Positions 13,011 through 22,000 of a stretch of DNA of 31,643 nucleotides are shown in pieces. A program made the translations under genes and the position numbers. Each line of letters opens with the position of its first letter. The first letter of the stretch is position 1. The stretch comes from a virus: positions 1 through 31,643 of IMG/VR virus record IMGVR_UViG_3300013010_000042. One strand, 5' to 3'. The notes under the pieces are model-generated. The model was given only the letters and a program-made list of their open reading frames with translations. It was not told the origin of the DNA and searched no databases.

Positions 13011-13739
13011 TTAAGCCTCCTCAATGAGATCGCCAAAGCCAGCGGAGATAATTAACGCTCGGTCAGCGGGAGTTATTTGATGTTGGTATCCACCCAGGTA
13101 GAAGGCGTCACATTCCTTGAGTTCTGTGTGGGATGGGTATTCGACGAGGCGACCAGCGCCACCTTCGATGAGTAGGGAGACCCCTTTTGTGATAGAAAAT
13201 CTTTCAAAGAACGGATCGTCTGTGTAAACAGCGTCCACTGTTGGCAGTCGCAACCTCAACACCGGCAAGACGAGTACGGTGAGATGGGAAACGGATGCCA
13301 TGGGGTCGGCAGTTGCCGTAAAGACCAATCCACCCGTACCGACGAGCGTGGCACTACCGGACATGTCCTCCGCCGCTGCTGGGTAGGAGATACCCCCGGC
13401 TGCAACGACCGTTCCATCCATGTCTACATAAGAAGACGCAAAGAAAGTTTGCGTCCCGACAAAGTTGGACGTTGCCGAAGCGGATAGGCCACTCGTTGAA
13501 GTTGTCACCTTTGTGCCAGACCCGGAAATAAACGCTTTAGCGGCTAGTTGGCTTCTAGCGAGCCCGTCGATTGTCACGCCTGATATTTCAAGCGTCCCGC
13601 TGGCGGTCAGGTGTGCCATTCCTCCACGAACAAAGTGCCCGCTACCAGTAGCAGTAGCGGCTGACGTGAACGTGGCTGCGCCATCTACGCGCACTGGACC
13701 GCCGAGCAGGATGATGGTCCTACTCGGGAAGGTACTCAT
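13011..13739 (-). CDS. Virion protein with Thr/Ser/Gly-rich beta repeats
   Basis: A 242-residue protein. The first two thirds are repetitive, Ala/Thr/Gly/Ser-rich strands (TATGSGHF; ISGSGTKVTT; LVGTGGLVFTAT) with the look of a beta-solenoid or fibre segment. The last ~80 residues form a distinct module, RLRLPTVDAVYTDDPFFERF ... VSLLIEGGAGRLVEYPS ... GGYQHQITPADRALIISAGF. In other phages this module is a stand-alone small structural protein. The gene may therefore be a fusion of the two. TGATG overlap with the upstream gene. A role at the head-tail junction or as decoration is inferred from position. Confidence 0.58.
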   Translation of the reverse strand: MSTFPSRTIILLGGPVRVDGAATFTSAATATGSGHFVRGGMAHLTASGTLEISGVTIDGLARSQLAAKAFISGSGTKVTTSTSGLSASATSNFVGTQTFFASSYVDMDGTVVAAGGISYPAAAEDMSGSATLVGTGGLVFTATADPMASVSHLTVLVLPVLRLRLPTVDAVYTDDPFFERFSITKGVSLLIEGGAGRLVEYPSHTELKECDAFYLGGYQHQITPADRALIISAGFGDLIEEA

Positions 13740-14116
13740 CAGCCCAGGGTCAGGGTAATAGCGCTAGGAGCGAATTGAAGTGTGTCACCAGAGGTGAGCG
13801 CTTTCGATGCGGTAAGTGGTCCGTACGCTAGACGGACGTTAGCGTTGTCGTAGAACTCGATACCGACAACGGTTGTCGTGGGCATGTTCCCGAACGTCAC
13901 GGTTGTGTTATTGCCAATGGAGCCACCCGAGGCAGCGTTGAATGTGATTGTCTGACGGGAGTACCCGCCACCGATCACCTCAGTGCCCTCAGTCGCGTCG
14001 TTTCCGTTTGAGGTGACTAGGGCTAACTTGATTGGGGTGGTGGGGTTGAAGGCTGCTGTGCCAACAAGAGTGTCTAGGAGTGCGTTCTCAGCGAGGTTGG
14101 TTAAGTTGTCGGCCAC
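13739..14116 (-). CDS. Small structural protein, decoration/tail family
   Basis: A 125-residue protein beginning MADNLTNLAENALLDTLVGT when read from GTG 14116. It continues with LALVTSNGNDATEGTEVIGGGYSRQTITFN and ends LTASKALTSGDTLQFAPSAITLTLG. This order (short helix, then GTEV.GGGY.R strand, then SGDTL.F) is a widespread small phage structural family. GTG 14116 was preferred over TTG 14128 because GGAGGG lies five bases upstream. As the first gene after the capsid gene it may decorate the head or join it to the tail. Confidence 0.6.
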   Translation of the reverse strand: MADNLTNLAENALLDTLVGTAAFNPTTPIKLALVTSNGNDATEGTEVIGGGYSRQTITFNAASGGSIGNNTTVTFGNMPTTTVVGIEFYDNANVRLAYGPLTASKALTSGDTLQFAPSAITLTLG

Positions 14117-14154
14117 AAGGCCCTCCAAAAACTAGAAGAAGAATGAGAGAGCGC

Positions 14155-14185
14155 GGAAGGGGCCCCTTTGTGAGGAGCCCCTTCC
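14155..14185 (-). terminator. Stem-loop downstream of the capsid gene
   Basis: A 9-bp stem GGAAGGGGC/GCCCCTTCC with a 13-base loop starts 20 bases after the capsid stop codon. On the minus strand it is followed by a pyrimidine-rich run (CTCTCTCATTCTTCTTCT). This looks like a partial terminator, letting capsid messages outnumber downstream tail messages; the leak-through is inferred. Confidence 0.6.
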
Positions 14186-14204
14186 ACTTCTGCATCGCCT
14201 CAGA

Positions 14205-15140
14205 TCAGGCGATACTCGAAGACGAACGGATCTGGTAAAGCGCGTCGTCTCGGTAGACCGAGTGGCCGAGAAGTCCGTACCACCCGATGCTGCGGTAGCG
14301 CATCAGGGAATCGACCACGGGCCCAATCACCACTCCGGGCTCAACAGCCACGGCTTCCGCCAAGGCTTGCTTGCCCACAATGAAGGTCGTGTAAACCTTG
14401 CCCGCACCGGCACCGTCAGGGGTGACAGGCACGCGGGGAGTCTCGATGAAAACGGCACCGTGCAAGACGCCAACGATTCCGTTAAGCGGCTTGTCAACGT
14501 TGCGCTCGGTGTACTTGTTGAGGTCATCGAATGAGCCTCCACCAGTTTCGGCACGAAGGTCATGAGCCACCTCGGGGTGGATCATGGCCGTGTACAGCGA
14601 GCCCTCACGGGGCACGGCATTGTTGGTTCGCAACTTTGCCACCACTTTGCGAACATCAGCAGCGGTAATCACGTCCTCGGCAGCAACTTCCCCGTTTGCC
14701 GTGGGAAGTGTTGCACCGCCACTGCCGTACAGGAGTTGAGTGCCACCCAGGAGTGTGTTACCAACTACCACATCAAGGCTGTCTGCCATGTTGTAGGCGA
14801 TGATGTCGGCCACTGCTGGATCGACATCCGCGAATGCGAACTCGTTCAACTTGCGGGTCCGAAGCACGGAGCGCCCACGCTCGTTGAGCGTCACCGAAAC
14901 GGTAGACACGTCGGGCATAGCCGTCGCATCCGGGTCAACGTTCTCATCCAGCGTTGCCGTCGTGGGTGCTAGATCGTTGTACAGGCTAAACACCACGGAC
15001 GAGCCGGGCATTGCCTGCTGCACCGGGCGCTTGTCAGCAAGCGAACGGAGCAAGGGTTGGCTGCGGAGTTCAAACTCCACGTAGCGGTCATAGGCTGCCT
15101 TTACAAGGCCAGCCAATGCAGTTGTGTCCGTGTTCGCCAC
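14205..15140 (-). CDS. Major capsid protein, N4-gp56 family
   Basis: A 311-residue coat protein. The opening ALAGLVKAAYDRYVEFELRSQPL is followed by GSSVVFSLYNDLAPTTATLDE, the LNERGRSVLRTRKL segment, and TAMIHPEVAHDLRAETG. Near the C-terminus are RYRSIGWYGLLGHSVY and the end YQIRSSSSIA. This layout matches the N4-gp56 type of HK97-fold capsid proteins, found in many short-tailed phages. The start is GTG 15140 with GGAGGTGAT upstream. It directly follows the scaffold gene and is followed by a stem-loop, as is usual for a highly expressed coat gene. The family call is by recognition, without a search. Confidence 0.85.
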   Translation of the reverse strand: MANTDTTALAGLVKAAYDRYVEFELRSQPLLRSLADKRPVQQAMPGSSVVFSLYNDLAPTTATLDENVDPDATAMPDVSTVSVTLNERGRSVLRTRKLNEFAFADVDPAVADIIAYNMADSLDVVVGNTLLGGTQLLYGSGGATLPTANGEVAAEDVITAADVRKVVAKLRTNNAVPREGSLYTAMIHPEVAHDLRAETGGGSFDDLNKYTERNVDKPLNGIVGVLHGAVFIETPRVPVTPDGAGAGKVYTTFIVGKQALAEAVAVEPGVVIGPVVDSLMRYRSIGWYGLLGHSVYRDDALYQIRSSSSIA

Positions 15141-15175
15141 GGAACATCACCTCCAAGGTGAGTTAAATGAATGGA

Positions 15176-15670
15176 CTAGAAAGCGGCGGGGCCGCCCTCA
15201 GAACCGAAGAGAACTTTGTTGAGTTCCTCCGGGCTGCGGGCACTCTGAATGAGTGCCGCTAGTTGGCCTGGGTCGCCGTTGAACTGGCTGCCAGACTGTT
15301 GCACCTGCCCGTTTTGTGAATACCCACTCGTGTCTATTTGTGGAGCGGAAGTTTCGGCTTCATCAGTGTCGCCTTCCACCTGTGTCGCTCCACCGAACAC
15401 ATCTGCGTACTCGTTGATCCACGCTGCTACGTCCTCATCGGAGGTAACGTCTTCGGGAACGAAACGGGCAATCTTCGGGTTGAGACCCTTCGCGGTGAGC
15501 ACGTCTCGGACGCTGCGTTCACGAGTCTGTGTGTTAATTGCAGACAACTGCTCTTGCAGTTCTTTAATCTGCTTCTCCTTCGATCTGTTCTCCTTGCGGA
15601 GTTGACGAAGGACTGTAGACCCATCATCGTCGTAATCGTATTCGTCGTTGTCGTACTCGTTGCCAGACAT
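15176..15670 (-). CDS. Capsid scaffolding protein
   Basis: A 164-residue acidic protein. An Asp/Tyr-rich N-terminus (NEYDNDEYDYDDDG) leads to a coiled coil at about 20-50 (LRQLRKENRSKEKQIKELQEQL). A compact helical part follows (VRDVLTAKGLNPKIARFVPED). The disordered Gln/Ser/Gly-rich tail ends in SARSPEELNKVLFGSEGG. This is the standard layout of phage scaffolds, lying immediately upstream of the coat gene. AGGGAGTG precedes ATG 15670, and the shared 14-bp GTTTAAAC motif lies 15 bases upstream. The scaffold would organise coat assembly and leave before or during packaging. Confidence 0.85.
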   Translation of the reverse strand: MSGNEYDNDEYDYDDDGSTVLRQLRKENRSKEKQIKELQEQLSAINTQTRERSVRDVLTAKGLNPKIARFVPEDVTSDEDVAAWINEYADVFGGATQVEGDTDEAETSAPQIDTSGYSQNGQVQQSGSQFNGDPGQLAALIQSARSPEELNKVLFGSEGGPAAF

Positions 15671-15684
15671 GGCACTCCCTTTTT

Positions 15685-15698
15685 GTGTGTTTAAACGC
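15685..15698 (-). promoter_or_regulatory. 14-bp start-associated motif, copy 2
   Basis: GCGTTTAAACACAC on the minus strand is identical to 1517-1530 and at the same distance (15 bases) from the scaffold start codon. The 165-bp gap around it (15697-15861) also holds a GAGAGTC/GACTCTC hairpin with a four-base loop at 15830-15847. No other gene is visible in the gap; it may contain the scaffold/capsid promoter. Confidence 0.5.
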
Positions 15699-15861
15699 GA
15701 CCCTCAACATTCCCGCAGGGGAGCGGGGGTTGGCTGTCACTACCGGTCTTCTGACTCAGGCAGGGCCGGTCGATCTACCTGGAGTGGGGTGTGAGGCATG
15801 ACCCTCGCGCCGTCATCAGCGGGCACCCCGAGAGTCGGAAGACTCTCAATTCATAGCCCTC

Positions 15862-17082
15862 CTAGTAGGAGGTGTTACCGCCGAGAGTTCCCTGGAAGGC
15901 ACCCGACTGGCCAGAGAATCTGGCCCGTTCCTGGGATTGAAGTTTGCGAACCTTGTCACGGTTCTCCTTGTTGTAGCCGAACTCGCCCTCCACGACATCC
16001 TCATCAGTGAGGTCGTCGATTCCTTCCAGGGCAGAAAGCCGCCTAGTGGAATCAGCGAGGGCACCAGCCCTCTGGAAGGCAGGCCGGAGAGCCTGCTCAT
16101 TGCCGCCAGTCATCTGCCCAATCTGCTCACTGAGAGAGCGGCCAATCGTCAACCCTGACTGCTCGGCCGTGCGGGCAGTAATACCGGCAGACACCCTCTT
16201 CTCGATGTCGCCAATGGCCGTGTCAGCGTCCAACACGTACCCGTACAGGTCACCGATACTGGCCCCGTACAGGCGCTGCATTGACTCCACGACCAGTGGG
16301 TCTGCGTTGTCCACGACGCGCTGCCCCTGCTCCAAGCGAGCATCCACCTCAGCAGCAGATACGTCTTGGGAGATCAACCCAGCCAGGTAGTCCCTGGACT
16401 GAAAGCCTGCACTCATGCCACGTATCCGCATACGTGTAGCAATCGCGTCCTCAGTGGCCAAGTACTCCGCCTCGGAAAGCATGTTCAAACCGTTCTTAGT
16501 CCGTGCCAGGTTCCCCTTGAAGCGTTCCTGATAGATCTTGTTCTCACGTAACTTCACGGCAATGACTTGAGTGTTATCTCCCCACTCTTCAATGAGACTC
16601 GCAACAGACCCCGTAAGTTCCTTGAGACCGAAACGGTCCAGTAGGTCAGACAGAAAGACAGCGGCATTCGCCTTGTCGCGGTCAGTGGGTCCACCACCGC
16701 TCCAGCCGGGGATAGCGAACTGTCTCCAGTTCCCCAACTCGTCCTTACCCCACTCGTAGCCCTCGGCGGGAGGACCGGGAGGGTTATCAGTTACCGGGTT
16801 ATTCGGTGCCAGTGGGTCTCCGATACCGACGTTCACGTCATCGTCAGGCAGATTAGAGTTATCGCCACCGTCAGGTGGAGTGACGGGTGCAGGTGCAGGT
16901 GCAGGCTTAGATGTCGTCGTAGCACGCAGGGCCTCGTTCATTGCCTTACGGTCGGCTGCACCCAGGTTGCCGTCCTTATTGGCGTTCTGCCTAAGTTGCT
17001 GGATGATCTCCCGCTTCTCCGCCCGAGAAGCACCCCCAGTGGACTGAACCCGCGCGATAGCGCGCTCTAGATCTGTAGCCAC
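15862..17082 (-). CDS. Helical virion protein, candidate internal/ejection protein A
   Basis: A 406-residue protein. The helical basic N-terminus (ATDLERAIARVQSTGGASRAEKREIIQQL) is followed by a Pro/Ala/Asp-rich linker at about 60-115. A short GYEWGKDELGNWRQF segment then leads to a long helical body. That body contains FLSDLLDRFGLKELTGSVAS ... YQERFKGNLARTKNGLNML ... EAEYLATEDAIATRM. The YQERFKGN...R...GL..LSEAEYL pattern recurs in many marine and actinobacterial phage virion proteins of unknown function. It lies between the giant protein block and the scaffold. The start at GTG 17082 follows GAGG and the previous stop (17084). The structural role is likely; ejection is inferred. Confidence 0.6.
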   Translation of the reverse strand: MATDLERAIARVQSTGGASRAEKREIIQQLRQNANKDGNLGAADRKAMNEALRATTTSKPAPAPAPVTPPDGGDNSNLPDDDVNVGIGDPLAPNNPVTDNPPGPPAEGYEWGKDELGNWRQFAIPGWSGGGPTDRDKANAAVFLSDLLDRFGLKELTGSVASLIEEWGDNTQVIAVKLRENKIYQERFKGNLARTKNGLNMLSEAEYLATEDAIATRMRIRGMSAGFQSRDYLAGLISQDVSAAEVDARLEQGQRVVDNADPLVVESMQRLYGASIGDLYGYVLDADTAIGDIEKRVSAGITARTAEQSGLTIGRSLSEQIGQMTGGNEQALRPAFQRAGALADSTRRLSALEGIDDLTDEDVVEGEFGYNKENRDKVRKLQSQERARFSGQSGAFQGTLGGNTSY

Positions 17083-17083
17083 C

Positions 17084-18079
17084 TTAAACCTCAAATCCGA
17101 AAGTCTTCAACAGATCCCTGCCCACAGTGGCGTACTGTTCGTACGCATTGTTTGTCTTCTGCCAGTCGGGATCTTCACGGATCATTTTTTCAAACTCCCA
17201 ACCCGAGACGGGTCGGTTCTTCCCAGTCGCAGGGTCCACGTACTCCATGGCCTTACGGACAAGACGATGATCTAATCCGACCTCGTTCTGGTTCAACTCC
17301 AGCATTCGCGCAGTTGCGTTACGGAAGTCCAGTGAGATGTCAGTGACATCCAATCCTTCCTTGAATCGGTCAGCGTAAGCACCGTACTTAGATGAGAACA
17401 CTTGCTCTCTCATGTTCTGCTTGATCTGGTCAATGGTTGTCGCACCTGATTGCAAGTCACGCAGATACTTCTGCATAGCGTTTGCTCCGACCTGGACACC
17501 GTTCGCTGCAAACCAGCGAAGCAACGTGTCCTGACTATTGCCAGCGTCACCGCCCAGTTCAGTCATCGCATACGGGTCAGTGTCAGAAGGCTTCTCTTCA
17601 ACAATCAAATACTGAGACAGCCTCCGGTCAATCTCCGTCTTATCGAACTGACCAGACAGAAAACCTTCATCGGCGTACACCAGGGCGAGAGCCATCTTGC
17701 GGGCCTCTTTAGGATCAAGAGTCTTGCCCATCTTCCCCACAGCGATAGTGTTGATCTCTCGCTCCAGGTTGGCGAGGTTCTGTTTAAAGTCCTGGTTATT
17801 CTCCCGGTAGCGGGCAAGGTCGGCACTGATCTCAGAGGACGGGCGCTGCCCGAACTCTGTATCGTCGAGAAGTTTCTTAAACTCCCGGTAGATCTCACGC
17901 TCGTCGATCCGTCCTTTAGCGAGACGGTTACCCAACTTCTTGATGATGTCTTTGATCTCCGGGTGCATCCGTATCAGTCGGACAGCGAAACCTGCCTCTT
18001 CCAACACGTCACGCACTGAGTCAATGTTGTCAGCCACGTCCTTCTTGGCGTTTCCCTTTTCATCCTTGGCTTCAGCCAT
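17084..18079 (-). CDS. Helical virion protein, candidate internal/ejection protein B
   Basis: A 331-residue, mostly helical, charged protein. The N-terminus MAEAKDEKGNAKKDVADNID precedes MHPEIKDIIKKLGNRLAKGRI. A central region has DTLLRWFAANGVQVGANAMQ. A conserved-looking C-terminal block has YADRFKEGLDVTDISLDF and KNRPVSGWEFEKMIREDPDW ... LLKTFGFEV. That block resembles segments of large structural proteins in actinobacterial and uncultured marine phages. ATG 18079 overlaps the preceding stop by 8 bp; the longer frame from ATG 18097 has no ribosome site. Function unknown; position suggests an internal virion protein acting with the giant protein. Confidence 0.6.
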   Translation of the reverse strand: MAEAKDEKGNAKKDVADNIDSVRDVLEEAGFAVRLIRMHPEIKDIIKKLGNRLAKGRIDEREIYREFKKLLDDTEFGQRPSSEISADLARYRENNQDFKQNLANLEREINTIAVGKMGKTLDPKEARKMALALVYADEGFLSGQFDKTEIDRRLSQYLIVEEKPSDTDPYAMTELGGDAGNSQDTLLRWFAANGVQVGANAMQKYLRDLQSGATTIDQIKQNMREQVFSSKYGAYADRFKEGLDVTDISLDFRNATARMLELNQNEVGLDHRLVRKAMEYVDPATGKNRPVSGWEFEKMIREDPDWQKTNNAYEQYATVGRDLLKTFGFEV

Positions 18080-18998
18080 TGAAGACGCCCTTCTCATTCA
18101 AGTATTGCTGGAACATGCCAACCATTTGGCCGCCCACCTGAAACTCCGCGAAGTCGTCGTTCTTCCGCAGTTGGTCAGCCAAGACCTGCTCCCGACCAGC
18201 CGAACTCATGCCCGACTGTTGGACGACACTGCCGCCCTCCATAGACACCACTGTCGGGTTGGCGCGCTCCGCCGCGTTCAAGGCAGAAAAGTACTGCTCA
18301 AACTCTTTATCGTTGACTGTTCGACCGACCATCTGTAGGGCCAGGGTGTCGATAACCGACCGGGCATCTTCACGGTTCGATAACACGATGGTGGAGTTAG
18401 ATCCACCACCACCACCACCGTAACTACCAGAACCACTACCCGATCCATCGTCAGCCAACGTGGCTGCACCACGACTCAGGTCACTCATCAACAGTTCAAA
18501 GGGCGAGATCCTAGCCCCATCAGTGCTGGCATAGGCAGACAGTTCTACATAGTCTGCGTACAGGGAGTGGCCACTACGGCCCAGTTCAGCACCAGCCCGT
18601 TCCCACAACTTCTGCTCACCCAGCGACTGCTGGCGGTAAAAGCCAATAGTTCCCGCCTGAGACTTAGACACCTGATCGTAGGTGTAGTACTCGTACGAGA
18701 AGACGCCCTGCCCGCCAGTGCGGGGCATCGTTTTCAGTACCTCAGAGTACGGCGAGGCTACAGATGACAGGCCCTGCCCACGGACCTCGTACGCCGTGGG
18801 CGCGGAACGCTGGTTCTCAAAAGACAGGGCGTTGGTGTAGGAGTCCTTCAAGCCTCCAAGGCCACCACCACCTGACACGTTCTGCGTACCACTGTAAGTG
18901 CCGCTGGGGACTCTCCCCGTCATATTTGTTTGACCAGCCGCTCTAGCGGCATCCATCCGTGCCTGTCGTGCGATTTGATCCGCCGTGAAGTTGGCCAT
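18072..18998 (-). CDS. Gly/Ser-rich virion protein
   Basis: A 308-residue protein. The N-terminus ANFTADQIARQARMDAARAA leads to a Gly-rich stretch (SGGGGLGGL). An aromatic, helical centre follows (SYEYYTYDQVSKSQAGTIGF; ELGRSGHSLYADYVELSAYA). A Gly/Ser linker at about 185-200 precedes a helical C-terminus (QVGGQMVGMFQQYLNEKGVF). It directly follows the giant gene with AGGGA before its ATG. I do not recognise the family firmly; the linkers and location fit a modular structural protein of the same ejection block. Confidence 0.58.
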   Translation of the reverse strand: MANFTADQIARQARMDAARAAGQTNMTGRVPSGTYSGTQNVSGGGGLGGLKDSYTNALSFENQRSAPTAYEVRGQGLSSVASPYSEVLKTMPRTGGQGVFSYEYYTYDQVSKSQAGTIGFYRQQSLGEQKLWERAGAELGRSGHSLYADYVELSAYASTDGARISPFELLMSDLSRGAATLADDGSGSGSGSYGGGGGGSNSTIVLSNREDARSVIDTLALQMVGRTVNDKEFEQYFSALNAAERANPTVVSMEGGSVVQQSGMSSAGREQVLADQLRKNDDFAEFQVGGQMVGMFQQYLNEKGVFNG

Positions 18999-19004
18999 AG
19001 ATCC

Positions 19005-22000
19005 CTACTTTCCAGGTAGTTGCCAGCCCTGAGATAGAGCGCTAGTCATAATTTCCAAGATGCGCTCCCATTGGTCATTCCCAGGGAACCTCTGCAACTC
19101 TGTTGTCAATGCGCCATCCCATGCTTCTTTAAGAGTGGCGCGTTCAGCGTCATAGTTCGGGTTGGCGCTTTGATTGATTACCAGTTGATCTAGTTCGCTT
19201 TTGGCCCACGCATATCCCTCATATGCCCGCAGCACTTCCGGCCCCAGGCCGTTCCCGTCAGTCCCGATTGCTTCCGCTACCGTGCGAATCTCTTCCACAC
19301 GGTCAGCCCAGTACTCAGGCTGTTCGCGTTCATTGACGTAAAGGCGAGTGGACAGGCCATTCATGTCTGCGCGAGTACGCCATGACGCCAACGTGGCGTC
19401 CATGGATGACTGGCGAATCTTCCGCTGCTCCTCAGTGGGAGCGGCATCAACATCCGCCTGCATGTACCGCCTACCCAACTGGTAGTCGATGCGGGCTTCC
19501 TGGGTTGCCAGATCTTTCACCTGATCAATGAGCGTCTTAGGTGTGCGAACGTCAAACATGTTCAACACACGCATAGACTTCGTGGTGACTTCACCAGTGT
19601 TCGGTCCAAAAATGGACACGCCAATCGGGTACTCGGTCATCAGGTCGCTGTGACGAATAGCGAACTCTGCGTTACCCTCCAGCGGCTCCATGTAGCCCAT
19701 CTCCGCAGCCTCTGAGCGAGACAAGGAGTAAATGCCGAGACCTGGGTTTTCCGAAGTCCATTTTTCTATCCACTTCCAGTACCCGTCTATGCCGTCCTCG
19801 GATTCCATGGCTTGCTTCATTCCTTTAAGGAATGAGGGGCGCATGCCCGTGGAACCCAAGTCCCGGCCCAACTTGGAAACAGTGTCTTCCATTAATTGAG
19901 GTGCGGATGGGGCGAAAAGTCCCGTGACTATCATTCCAAAAACAACGGCAAGAGAAGTACTACGAAGTTCGTTGGCGTATGCCTCCGCCTTCACGGGGTC
20001 CTTGGAGTCAGCCATGCTGAGTCCTCGCCCCTGTGCCTGCATCATCATCGCGGCCTTCATGGTCGCGTTGTATGACAGAGTCCCGGGAAGTTCTATGCCA
20101 AGGGCCGCAGGTAGCAGGCCAAGGAACGCCTTGTCGATAATCGGCGGTAAGGCACCAGGAAGGCCCTCAATAACCTCACCAAGAATGCCGTCCAATGGAC
20201 CGTCAAGGTTCAGATCCTTATCTGCACCGATGGCACCGAACAGTTGGCGATCGATATCGCCAAAGATGTCATCGGGTCCACCGATTGCCCGAAGGACCGG
20301 ACGGTAAACAATTGACGCCCACGGTGATGCCAAGGTAGGCATCCACGAGTCGGGGTCGGCAGATGGCGACAGCCACTGCACTTTGCCACCGATCATGAAC
20401 CCGGCAGTGCTGCCGAACATCGGCAGCCACCGCGATAAGAACTCCAGTCCAGCGGCTGAACCGGGGTACACGAAGTAGTCCTGACCGTATTCGTCCGTGT
20501 GGCTGAAGCCGGATTCATTAGTCGCCTCCCAGATAAGTGAGGCCCGCCAGAACGCTATGGGGTCATTCTTGGCCACCCGATACATGCGGCGACCAAAGTC
20601 CTCAATGGCCCGATAGAACCGGGCGACGTTTCGGACACGGTACGCAGCACGTGACCTAACCGCTGGATTATCGACGTATGACATTGTGAGTGCGTAAGCA
20701 CGTTCGCTGGACTGCTTTGATGCCCAGGAACGTGCAGCATCTTCACCGAACTGTTTCGCATAGACCTCTTCCAAAGCACGGAACGTTTTACGTGATTCAA
20801 GGTAGTTCGCTTTAAAGATCGGTTCACGAGTCATGCGAGCCAAGGACCGACCCATGGCTGACCAGCCCTTGTCGATAAGTGCGTTAACACTGCCCATGTC
20901 GGCTGGAACAAGAAACGACTCGCCTGACACTGCCACAGTGTGATACGGAGGTTTAAACGTCCCTGAAAGAAAGTCCTCCATTGCAACCACTGGATCACCA
21001 GTGGCTTCATCAATGACGGAGTATCCCTTCTTCTCTGGGTTCCAGAGGGCGTCCAGCAACTCCTTGTTGAACTTACCCTCTGGGGTAGTGAAAGTCCCTG
21101 AAGCATCCTTGAAGCCTTTCTGCACAAACAGACGCTCATCAGCCGGTTCGTACAGACGAAAACGTTCCCGGTACACGGGCCACATCTCGTGGCTCTTAAT
21201 GTAGTTAAGAACCTCATCTTCGATCTTCCGCATATTTGCGGCATCAGATGAGCCTCTACGGTTCTCCGCAGCCCACCAGCGTTCCAGTCGCTGCAAGATT
21301 GCCTGGCCCCTGGGGCCATCGGACGTGACGTTGTGCAGGGCGCGAACAGCACCCTCCGCCTGGGGTGGTGTGACCCTGCCGACTACGGTTCGCTCGGACA
21401 CGTACTGGGCTGTCTGGTCAACCCTGACACGCCGGTACCACTTGCCACCAACCTTAACCAAAGGTTGAAGATCTCCGTCTGCTGGCATGAGACTGTCAGC
21501 CAAGTGCCGTGACGTTTCCGCAGCCTTCTGCTCGTACGCTTCGCCCGTCGTAGACTTAAGCAAATCGTCCATGTCTCTCAGGATCTCCTGTTGACGCGGG
21601 CTCAAGTCTTCAATCTCAGCACCGCGACGTAAACGCACAGCGATACCGCGAGCCTCTGGGTCTTTAACCAGAAGTAGACGTTGACGTGCCAATGCCTTCA
21701 TCTGCAAAGCCACCACGCCGTCGCGGCCAAGTTTTGCAGCCGCAGCCCGCTCAGCGGGTGAGGTCATGGGCATGAAGATGGCTGCCGCTAGGCGTGCCCG
21801 CAGAGTGTTCTCCCTGCCAGCCAGGCCAGCATTGTTTGACAACTTAACCGCAAGAGTCATCCGTGCCGTGTTGACGATACCTAACTTCCGTGGCTTCAGC
21901 CCCGCCCTCTCCAGTTTGGCTAGACGCTCCGCAGCCCTCGCCTCAACGTTCTCGGCAGCGTCAATGACCGATTGATCAGTGGCCCTCTTTCGAACGTCGT

